Program-made: the position numbers and the translations under genes | Notes under the pieces: model-generated | What the model was told of the DNA's origin: nothing | Seen by the model: the letters and a program-made list of their open reading frames with translations, nothing else | Database searches by the model: none | NCBI GenBank assembly: GCA_900547655.1 | Contig: URHQ01000041.1 | Span: 1-18,810 of the forward strand | Origin: an uncultured Collinsella sp. | Lineage (GTDB): Bacteria > Actinomycetota > Coriobacteriia > Coriobacteriales > Coriobacteriaceae | Reading direction: 5' to 3' | DNA: 18,810 bases | Part shown: piece after piece, positions 12,625 through 18,810 of the stretch | Layout: the number at the start of each line of letters is the position of its first letter | How positions within the stretch are numbered: position 1 is the stretch's first letter

Positions 12625-15096
12625 ATGCGGCATGTGCATATTCATGTGACGGGCATTGTGCAGGGCGTTGGCATGCGGCCGTTTGTGTATCGCGAGGCCA
12701 TTGCGTATGACATTTGCGGATGGGTGCTCAATGCGGGCGACGGCGTGCATATCGAGGCGCACGCTCCGGCCGATGCGCTCGATGCTTTTGTTGCCGCGCT
12801 TTCCGAGCATGCGCCCGCGGCAGCCCGCGTAGAGTATGTCGAGGTTGTGGACCTGGCAGCCAACGGTTGGGATGCCGCCAATGAACAGGGCTTTCGCATC
12901 GTAGCATCGCAGGACCAGACCGCGCACACGACGCTCGTCTCGCCCGATATCGCCACCTGTGACGATTGCCTGCGCGAGTTGTTCGATCCCGCCGACCGAC
13001 GCTATCACTACCCCTTTATCAACTGCACTAACTGTGGCCCACGCTTTACCATCATCCGATCGCTGCCTTATGACCGAGCGGCCACGTCGATGGATTGTTT
13101 TCCCATGTGTCCCAGGTGTGCCGCGGAGTATGCCGACCCACTCGACCGGCGTTTTCACGCGCAACCCGATGCCTGCTTTGATTGCGGGCCGCATATTACG
13201 TGGCGCGAGGCTGTAAACGGCGATGCATGCGGGAATTCGTCCGCGACACCGACCGTCGGCACCACACGCGAGGCCAGCGACGCTATCATCGAGCGCTGCG
13301 TTGAGCTGCTGGCCAGCGGTGGCATCGTCGCCATCAAGGGCCTGGGCGGATTCCATCTATCCTGTGACGCTGCCAACGAGCAGGCGGTGGCCGAGCTGCG
13401 CCGTCGCAAGCGTCGCAGCAATAAGCCGCTTGCCGTCATGGTGCGCAGTCTTGCTGATACCGAGCGCCTGTGTCATATCGACGATGCTGAACGCGATCTG
13501 CTCGCCGGCAGCATCCGCCCCATTGTGCCGCTGCGCCGGCGCACTGTTGACGAGGGCAACGGCAGTTCCCCCGACGCCCTCGCGCTCACGCCGTCCGTCG
13601 CGCGCGACCTTCCTGAGCTCGGCGTCATGCTCCCCTATACGCCGCTTCAACATCTGTTGCTTGCCGCGGCAGAAGCCTGCGGTATGCACGCGCTCGTCAT
13701 GACCAGCGGAAACCTAAGCGAAGAACCCATCGAGACCGACGACGACCTTGCCTGGGAACACCTCGTTGCCGCCGGCATCGCCGACGCGTTGCTCGGCAAC
13801 GATCGCGCGATTCTCTCGCGCTATGACGATTCCGTGGTGCGCGTGGTCAACGGCGCCGTTATGCCCGTTCGCCGCGCTCGCGGATATGCACCCCAGCCGC
13901 TGCCGTTGCCGGCGCTCGACCGCGCTCCGTCCTGCGTGCTCGCCTGCGGGCCACAACAAAAGGCCACGATTGCGCTCACGCGTGAAGGGACGAACGGCGA
14001 GGCAACCTGTTTTGTGTCGCAGCATATCGGCGATGTTGAAAACGGCGGGACCTTCGATGCCTGGAACGCTGCGCGCACGCGCTTGGAAGATCTCTTTGAT
14101 TTGGCGCCCGCCGCCTTGGCTTGCGATGTACACCCCAGCTATCTATCGGGCCAGTGGGCGCGCGAGCAGGCGCGAAAATGCAATCTGCCGCTCGTCGAGG
14201 TGCAGCACCATCATGCGCATATCGCGAGCGTAATGGCCGAAGCCATCGCCGCGGGCCAGCTTACAACCGACGCGCGCGTCCTTGGCATCGCCTTTGACGG
14301 CACCGGCGCCGGCACCGATGGGACCATTTGGGGCGGCGAGTTTCTTGTTGCCAGCCTTGGCGGCCTTGAGCGCGCCGCGCATTTGCGCACCTGGGCGCTC
14401 CCCGGTGGGGCGGCCTCCGTGCGCGACGCCCGCCGCAACGCCTTCGCCCTGCTCAGTGAGCTCGGCCTGCTCGAGCACCCGGGAGCCGTGGGGCTCTTGA
14501 ACAGCCTTGACGAGCAAACGCGCAGCATAACGGCAACGATGATCGAGCGCAGCATCAACAGTCCACGCACTAGCAGCATGGGTCGCCTGTTTGATGCCGC
14601 AGCCGCGATTTTGGGCATTTGCGGCCAGGCAACCTACGAGGGCGAACCCGCCATCGAGCTCGAAGCCGCCGCCTGGCGCGCGCTCAGCAGTGAAAGCGCC
14701 TGCCCCACCGGAAATATAGCGGGCTTTTCCGTAACCGAATCATCCCGTCCGGACGCTTGCCATGTTCTAAACTCCAGATCGCTTATTGAGGCGCTTTTGG
14801 AGGGGATCAGGGCCGGCGTACCCGCCGGCAGGCTCGCGCTCGATTTCCATATCGCCATCGCGCGCTCTTCGGCACGAATCGCACGCGAAATCTGTGCGCG
14901 CGAAGGCATCGATACCGTCGCGCTCTCGGGTGGCGTGTTCATGAACCGACTTTTGCTCCAGCTCCTCACCCGCGAGCTCAAAAGCATGGGTCTCACTGTC
15001 TTGGTTCCTCACTCCGTACCCGTCAACGACGGCTGTATCGCCTACGGTCAGGCGGCAGTCGCACGCACTCGCCTCGCACAGGTCGCACCGCAATAG
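12625..15096 (+). CDS. hypF: Carbamoyltransferase HypF
   Basis: Makes the carbamoyl group transferred to HypE for the cyanide ligands of [NiFe] hydrogenase, from carbamoyl phosphate and ATP. At 823 residues it is slightly longer than usual. Domains in order: acylphosphatase (1-90; GIVQGVGMRPFVYREA with R18), two zinc-finger units with four CX2C pairs (C112/C115, C134/C137, C162/C165, C184/C187, spaced 18, 24 and 18 as in all HypF), a YrdC/Sua5-like domain (about 220-410; GGIVAIKGLGGFHLSCDA) and a Kae1-like domain with the metal motif VQHHHAHIAS. The ATG at 12625 has GAGGGG 6 nt before it; a longer frame upstream would run through the repeat and nikR. The next gene is hypC, 131 nt on. Confidence 0.97.
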   Translation: MRHVHIHVTGIVQGVGMRPFVYREAIAYDICGWVLNAGDGVHIEAHAPADALDAFVAALSEHAPAAARVEYVEVVDLAANGWDAANEQGFRIVASQDQTAHTTLVSPDIATCDDCLRELFDPADRRYHYPFINCTNCGPRFTIIRSLPYDRAATSMDCFPMCPRCAAEYADPLDRRFHAQPDACFDCGPHITWREAVNGDACGNSSATPTVGTTREASDAIIERCVELLASGGIVAIKGLGGFHLSCDAANEQAVAELRRRKRRSNKPLAVMVRSLADTERLCHIDDAERDLLAGSIRPIVPLRRRTVDEGNGSSPDALALTPSVARDLPELGVMLPYTPLQHLLLAAAEACGMHALVMTSGNLSEEPIETDDDLAWEHLVAAGIADALLGNDRAILSRYDDSVVRVVNGAVMPVRRARGYAPQPLPLPALDRAPSCVLACGPQQKATIALTREGTNGEATCFVSQHIGDVENGGTFDAWNAARTRLEDLFDLAPAALACDVHPSYLSGQWAREQARKCNLPLVEVQHHHAHIASVMAEAIAAGQLTTDARVLGIAFDGTGAGTDGTIWGGEFLVASLGGLERAAHLRTWALPGGAASVRDARRNAFALLSELGLLEHPGAVGLLNSLDEQTRSITATMIERSINSPRTSSMGRLFDAAAAILGICGQATYEGEPAIELEAAAWRALSSESACPTGNIAGFSVTESSRPDACHVLNSRSLIEALLEGIRAGVPAGRLALDFHIAIARSSARIAREICAREGIDTVALSGGVFMNRLLLQLLTRELKSMGLTVLVPHSVPVNDGCIAYGQAAVARTRLAQVAPQ

Positions 15097-15227
15097 GCTG
15101 TTCGGCCAGCCCACAAGCCGCCGTCTCACAGGCGTAACGCGTTTGCCCGCGAACCCCGCGAGCGCTACCATCAAACGATGGATTATCCAGCGCCCATCCA
15201 GCGCAAAGCGTATAAAAGAGGAACATT

Positions 15228-15488
15228 ATGTGCCTTGCCGTTCCCGGTAAAGTAGTCAAACGCGACGACGACCTCAAGGCCACCGTCGACATGATGGGCA
15301 TCGAGCGCCCCGTGTCGCTGCGACTCGTGCCGACGGCGCAGGTTGGCGACTATATTCTCGTACACGCCGGCTTTGGCATCCAAATTGTCGACGAGCAGGA
15401 AGCACAGGAAACGCTCGAGCTTGTTAATGCCATGTCCGAGCTGGTCGAAGAAGACCGGCTTGCCACCAACCCGGCCGAGGCATACTAG
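15228..15488 (+). CDS. hypC: Hydrogenase maturation chaperone HypC
   Basis: Small chaperone of 86 residues that forms a complex with HypD and carries the Fe(CN)2CO unit to the hydrogenase large subunit. The essential C2 is present in MCLAVPGKVV, and the conserved H46 lies in VGDYILVHAGFGIQIVDE. The start has AGAGGA 5 nt upstream, and removal of the first methionine would expose C2. The C-terminal helix (52-75) is acidic. Its stop overlaps the hypD GTG by one base (TAGTG), so HypC and HypD are probably made in step. The 131-nt gap before it contains no clear terminator. Confidence 0.96.
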   Translation: MCLAVPGKVVKRDDDLKATVDMMGIERPVSLRLVPTAQVGDYILVHAGFGIQIVDEQEAQETLELVNAMSELVEEDRLATNPAEAY

Positions 15489-16600
15489 TGGCGGCCAAGC
15501 AGCCGGCGCGCTCCGGTATCGATTTCTCGGCATTCCGCGATCCCAAGCTGGCTCGCGAGCTCATCGAGCGCATTCATGAGCTTGTCGGCGACCGCACCAT
15601 CAACCTTATGGAAGTCTGCGGCACGCATACCGTGAGCATCGGGCGCTATGGCTTTCGCTCCATTATGCCGGCCGGGCTCAAGCTGCTGAGCGGCCCGGGC
15701 TGCCCCGTCTGCGTCACCGCCAACCGCGACATCGACCACGCAATCGCGCTCGCCAACATAGACGGCGCCATCATCACCACCTTTGGCGACATGATGCGCG
15801 TGCCCGGATCATCCACCTCGCTCGCTGCGCAAAAGGCGGCAGGGCGCGACATCCGCATCGTCTACTCCCCGCTCGACGCGCTCGACATTGCCGAGCAAAA
15901 CCCCGATCGCCCGGTCATTTTTATGGGTGTGGGCTTTGAGACCACAACGCCCACCATCGCCGCCGCCATTTTGGAGGCCGATGCACGCGGACTCCAGAAC
16001 TTCTCGGTCTACTGCGCCCACAAGACCACGCCGCCGGCGCTGCGCGCCATCGCCAACGATCCCGAGACCGCCATCGACGGCTTTATCCTGCCGGGCCACG
16101 TCGCCACCATCACGGGCTTGGCCCCCTTTGGCTTTTTGGTCGACGAGTTTAAGACTCCAGGCGTGGTAACGGGATTTGAGCCGGTCGACATCTTGCAGGG
16201 TATCTGCATGCTGGTCCAGATGGTTGTTGAGGGGCAGCCCGCGATCGACAACGCCTACCGTCGCGGCGTCAATGCCGACGGCAATCCTGTGGCGCGCCAG
16301 CTGGTCGAGCAGGTATTTGAGCCGTGCGATACCACGTGGCGCGGGCTGGGATCGATTGCGGCTTCGGGACTCGCCATTCGTCCCGAGTTTTCGCACTTTG
16401 ATGCCAGCATGCGCTTTGACGTGTCCATCGAGCCGACGGTCGAGCCACGCGGGTGCCGCTGCGGCGACGTGCTGCGCGGGGCCATTACGCCGAGCGACTG
16501 CCCCCTGTTCGGCCACGCTTGTACGCCCGAGCATCCCGTCGGCCCCTGCATGGTGAGCTCCGAGGGCAGCTGCGCAGCATATTTCCGCTACCGAGGCTAA
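15488..16600 (+). CDS. hypD: Hydrogenase maturation scaffold HypD
   Basis: Iron-sulfur scaffold on which, with HypC, the Fe(CN)2CO group is assembled. At 370 residues it is standard length. The catalytic C44 lies in MEVCGTHT, and C72 and C75 in GPGCPVCVTA, with the same spacing as E. coli C41, C69 and C72. GVGFETTTP follows. The C-terminal [4Fe-4S] region has RGCRCGDVLRG, SDCPLFGHACTP and GPCMVSSEGSCAAYF, with the expected cysteines. The start is a GTG within the hypC stop, giving MAAKQPARSGIDF. A hairpin without a U tail (16606-16629) separates it from hypE. Confidence 0.97.
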   Translation: MAAKQPARSGIDFSAFRDPKLARELIERIHELVGDRTINLMEVCGTHTVSIGRYGFRSIMPAGLKLLSGPGCPVCVTANRDIDHAIALANIDGAIITTFGDMMRVPGSSTSLAAQKAAGRDIRIVYSPLDALDIAEQNPDRPVIFMGVGFETTTPTIAAAILEADARGLQNFSVYCAHKTTPPALRAIANDPETAIDGFILPGHVATITGLAPFGFLVDEFKTPGVVTGFEPVDILQGICMLVQMVVEGQPAIDNAYRRGVNADGNPVARQLVEQVFEPCDTTWRGLGSIAASGLAIRPEFSHFDASMRFDVSIEPTVEPRGCRCGDVLRGAITPSDCPLFGHACTPEHPVGPCMVSSEGSCAAYFRYRG

Positions 16601-16605
16601 TAGGT

Positions 16606-16629
16606 TCCGCCGTTCTAACGAACGGCGGA
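16606..16629 (+). other. Intercistronic hairpin between hypD and hypE
   Basis: A 10-bp perfect stem (tccgccgttc with gaacggcgga) and a TAAC loop begin 6 nt after the hypD stop. No T run follows, so it is more likely an mRNA stability or processing structure than a terminator. Confidence 0.5.
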
Positions 16630-16684
16630 CCAGTCGACGCTGCGCCTCACCCATATAATTCCACCCACGATTGGAGTTTTCGAT

Positions 16685-17719
16685 ATGTCCCATAGCGTTA
16701 CCGATAGCACCGTCCTGCTGGGCCACGGCTCCGGCGGACAGATGATGAAGCGCATCATCGATGAGGTCTTTTTGGATGCCTTTGGGTCGCCCGAGCTGCT
16801 CGAAGGCAACGACGCCGGCGTCGCCGCGCTGCCCGCGAGCGGGCGCATCGCCATGTCGACCGACAGCTTTGTAGTCTCGCCGCAGTTCTTCCCCGGTGGC
16901 AACATCGGCCGCCTCGCCGTGTGCGGAACCGTCAACGACGTCGCGACCTCGGGCGCCAACGTGCGCTACCTATCGTGCGGCTTTATCCTCGAAGAGGGCT
17001 ATCCCATGGATAAGCTCCACCAGATTGTGCAGACGATGGCCGAAACGGCGCACGAAGCGGGCGTGTCCATAATCACGGGCGACACTAAGGTGGTCGAGCG
17101 CGGCGGGGCCGACGGCGTCTATATCAATACCGCCGGCGTGGGCGAGGTACCCGCGGGCGTGGCGCTCAGCGGCGCAAACTGCCGGCCCGGCGACGTCATC
17201 CTGGTGTCGGGCACACTGGGTGACCACGGCATCGCCATCATGAGTCAGCGCGAGGGTCTGGCGTTTTCGAGCACCATCGAAAGCGACGCCGCGCCGCTCA
17301 ACCACCTGATTGCCGATGTGCTTTCCGCAGCACCCGACACACGTTGCTTCCGCGACCCCACGCGCGGTGGCCTGGCGTCCACACTCAACGAGTTTGCACA
17401 GGCCAGCGGCGTTGCCATGGAGGTCGACGAGGATGCCGTGCCCGTGCGTCCCGACGTGCAGGCCGCCTGCGAGATGCTCGGCTACGATGTGCTGCAGGTG
17501 GCAAACGAGGGCAAGATGGTTGCCGTCGTGCCGGCCGAACAAGCCGATGCGGCGCTGGCCGCCATGCGCGCCGCCCGCTACGGCGAGAACGCCGCGATTA
17601 TCGGCCGCGTGCTGCCACTTGGATCGGACGCTCGACCCGCCGTGCGCGTACGTACCGGCTGGGGCTCGACCCGCATCCTCGACATGCTCGTAGGAGAGCA
17701 GCTGCCGAGAATTTGCTAA
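16685..17719 (+). CDS. hypE: Hydrogenase maturation dehydratase HypE
   Basis: Receives the carbamoyl group from HypF on its C-terminal cysteine and dehydrates it to a thiocyanate, the source of the cyanide ligands. It has 344 residues, the normal length. The PurM-like fold shows LLGHGSGGQMM near the N-terminus, GNDAGVAAL, MSTDSFVVSP, a nucleotide loop in VNDVATSGA, ITGDTKVVERG, and FRDPTRGGLASTLNE. The protein ends exactly in PRIC, with C344 the carrier cysteine, so it is complete and probably active. The start has TGGAG 8 nt upstream. It is the last hyp gene in the window; hypA and hypB do not follow. Confidence 0.97.
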   Translation: MSHSVTDSTVLLGHGSGGQMMKRIIDEVFLDAFGSPELLEGNDAGVAALPASGRIAMSTDSFVVSPQFFPGGNIGRLAVCGTVNDVATSGANVRYLSCGFILEEGYPMDKLHQIVQTMAETAHEAGVSIITGDTKVVERGGADGVYINTAGVGEVPAGVALSGANCRPGDVILVSGTLGDHGIAIMSQREGLAFSSTIESDAAPLNHLIADVLSAAPDTRCFRDPTRGGLASTLNEFAQASGVAMEVDEDAVPVRPDVQAACEMLGYDVLQVANEGKMVAVVPAEQADAALAAMRAARYGENAAIIGRVLPLGSDARPAVRVRTGWGSTRILDMLVGEQLPRIC

Positions 17720-17824
17720 CGACAAAGGCTCAGGGCTATTAAAGATATTCAGATTCCAAACATGCCCGGCACGCATGCCCAGTATCATGGGGTGCGTTTT
17801 ACAACTCAAGCGGCAGGAGCACCC

Positions 17825-18493
17825 ATGGCAGCAGCTTTTTCCCATGTGATCTTTGACCTGGACGGCACCATTCTCAACACGCTCGAGGACCTGGCGGCCG
17901 CCGGCAACCATACCTGCGAGGCGCACGGCTGGCCCACGTTTGCCGTTGACGAGTACCGCTACAAGGTGGGAAACGGCATGCTCAAGCTGGTTGAGCGCTT
18001 TATGCCCGCCGAGTACGCAGGCGACGGCCGCATGTTTGAGCAGACGCTTGCCGAGTTTAGGGCTTACTACGGCGAGCACAAGGAAGACCACACCGCTCCC
18101 TATGCCGGCACGATCGAGATGCTCGACCGCTTGCGCGCCGCGGGCGTTCAGCTTGCCGTGCTCACTAACAAGGACCACGTCTCGGCGGCTCCGCTTATCG
18201 AAAAGTATTTTGGTTCCGAGCGCTTTGCGCTGGTGCAGGGCCGTGTCGATGCGTTTCCGCCCAAGCCCGAAGCACCCGTCACGCTGCATGTGATGGAAGA
18301 GCTAGGCGCCGACCCGGCGACCACGCTCTACGTAGGCGATTCCAATGTCGATATCCTGACCGGTCACAACGCCGGCCTTAAGAGCGCGGGCGTCAGCTGG
18401 GGCTTCCGCGGCCGCGCAGAGCTGGAAGCCGCCGGTGCCGACTACGTGGTGGACACCCAGGGCGAGCTCGCAGCGCTGATCCTGGGCGAGTAA
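17825..18493 (+). CDS. HAD-superfamily phosphatase, phosphoglycolate-phosphatase type
   Basis: HAD subfamily IA phosphatase of 222 residues. Motif I is VIFDLDGTILNT with nucleophile D11 and general acid D13. Motif II is AVLTNKDHV with T114, motif III has K147 in FPPKPEAP, and motif IV is YVGDSNVDI with D172 and D177. A helical cap domain (about 17-85) lies between motifs I and II. The layout is closest to phosphoglycolate phosphatase (Gph) or pyrophosphatase PpaX, and substrate cannot be told from sequence. The ATG at 17825 was chosen because AGGAG lies 5 nt upstream and the fold begins here; an in-frame ATG at 17762 would add 21 unrelated residues. It is separated from hypE by 105 nt and is probably not functionally linked. 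Confidence 0.93.
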   Translation: MAAAFSHVIFDLDGTILNTLEDLAAAGNHTCEAHGWPTFAVDEYRYKVGNGMLKLVERFMPAEYAGDGRMFEQTLAEFRAYYGEHKEDHTAPYAGTIEMLDRLRAAGVQLAVLTNKDHVSAAPLIEKYFGSERFALVQGRVDAFPPKPEAPVTLHVMEELGADPATTLYVGDSNVDILTGHNAGLKSAGVSWGFRGRAELEAAGADYVVDTQGELAALILGE

Positions 18494-18536
18494 CGAGCGA
18501 CACTGCTTAACGCAGCTGCGGCAATTCTTCCGCGCG

Positions 18537-18581
18537 GAAAGCGCATCCCGTTTTGGAGCTCCGGAATGGGATACGCTTTCC
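18537..18581. repeat. Simple hairpin repeat, GGAAAGCGCATCCC type
   Basis: ggaaagcgcatccc (18537-18550) is inverted at 18568-18581 with one mismatch, around a 17-nt loop that contains the palindrome ggagctcc. The arms resemble the outer arms of the nested repeats at 3547-3658 and 18597-18706, so this may be an outer-arm-only member of the same family. Confidence 0.72.
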
Positions 18582-18596
18582 GTTTGAGGCGCATCA

Positions 18597-18706
18597 GGGA
18601 AACCGCATCCCGTTTCAGAGCAATATTCCGGGTCGCACTTTCCGCAACCCACCCCATCCGGAAAATGCGACCCACTATTCGGCCAAAAACCGGGTCGCGG
18701 TTTCCC
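18597..18706. repeat. Nested hairpin repeat, GGGTCGCA family, copy 2
   Basis: Inner arms gggtcgcactttcc (18630-18643) and ggaaaatgcgaccc (18660-18673) match at 13 of 14 positions with a 16-nt loop. Outer arms gggaaaccgcatcccg (18597-18612) and cgggtcgcggtttccc (18691-18706) match at 14 of 16. The segment ttcggccaaa between the right arms is identical to that in copy 1. Overall length is 110 bp, against 112 for copy 1. Confidence 0.8.
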
Positions 18707-18810
18707 AAGCACTCGATGCAACGCTGGCACAAGGAGTGTCCCCAACTGCCGGCAGAGACGATATGAGCAGGACATAAAAACATTGAGAGCCCCTGCTGCA
18801 TGAAAGACCG

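Larger units (their letters stand above)
18494..18810. other. Gene-free end region with repeats
   Basis: No gene is supported in these 317 bases. Positions 18537-18706 are taken up by two adjacent hairpin repeats. The last hundred bases show no promoter or start I would defend. Open frames here on both strands run through the repeats and lack ribosome-binding sites. Confidence 0.6.

Noticed and set aside
16970..18289. 439-codon minus-strand frame across hypE and the HAD gene
   Set aside because: It spans two well-supported plus-strand genes and the gap between them, and its composition is that of an antisense frame.
18302..18801. Minus-strand frames at the window end
   Set aside because: They combine antisense HAD sequence with the repeats; no start signal or domain.

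Overview
The window looks like chromosomal DNA from a GC-rich anaerobic actinobacterium of the Coriobacteriia, most like Collinsella. This rests on the dnaK-grpE-dnaJ gene order, a de novo NAD operon that ends in a NiaR/3H repressor, a clostridial-type 2[4Fe-4S] ferredoxin, nickel-hydrogenase maturation genes and an Agr-type two-component system. The genus is an inference; no rRNA or other marker is present.

Layout. (1) 1-3284, minus strand: the dnaK-grpE-dnaJ chaperone operon, with dnaJ cut by the window edge. (2) 3285-4267: a gene-poor stretch with repeats, containing a small ferredoxin gene and its strong hairpin terminator. (3) 4268-8220, minus strand: nadA-nadB-nadC-niaR, which makes nicotinate mononucleotide from aspartate. 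A 19-bp-arm palindrome overlaps a good promoter in front of nadA and is the likely NiaR operator, so the operon probably encodes its own repressor. (4) 8428-10427, plus strand: a LytTR response regulator and an Agr-like membrane histidine kinase, overlapping by one base, with no peptide gene beside them. (5) 10492-11067, minus strand: an unassigned protein with faint resemblance to uracil-DNA glycosylases. (6) 11204-11524: thioredoxin and a terminator. (7) 11746-17719, plus strand: a nickel and hydrogenase block. It runs: a small histidine-bearing helical protein, NikR with a His/Cys-rich N-terminal tail, then hypF, hypC, hypD and hypE. HypF and HypE make the cyanide ligand and HypC-HypD assemble the Fe(CN)2CO unit of [NiFe] hydrogenase. 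The nickel-insertion genes hypA and hypB are not in the window. (8) 17825-18493: a HAD phosphatase of the phosphoglycolate-phosphatase type.

The most distinctive non-coding feature is a set of hairpin-forming repeats in six of the gaps between genes. At least two families recur within the window: a nested cruciform with GGGTCGCA inner arms (3547-3658, 18597-18706 and a related simple hairpin at 18537-18581), and an inverted pair of 31-nt hairpins with CTGCCA ends and a GGGAC loop (361-500, 12528-12605). They look like REP/MITE-type dispersed elements. The best candidates for undescribed biology are these repeats and the pairing of the 82-residue histidine-helix protein with the tailed NikR.
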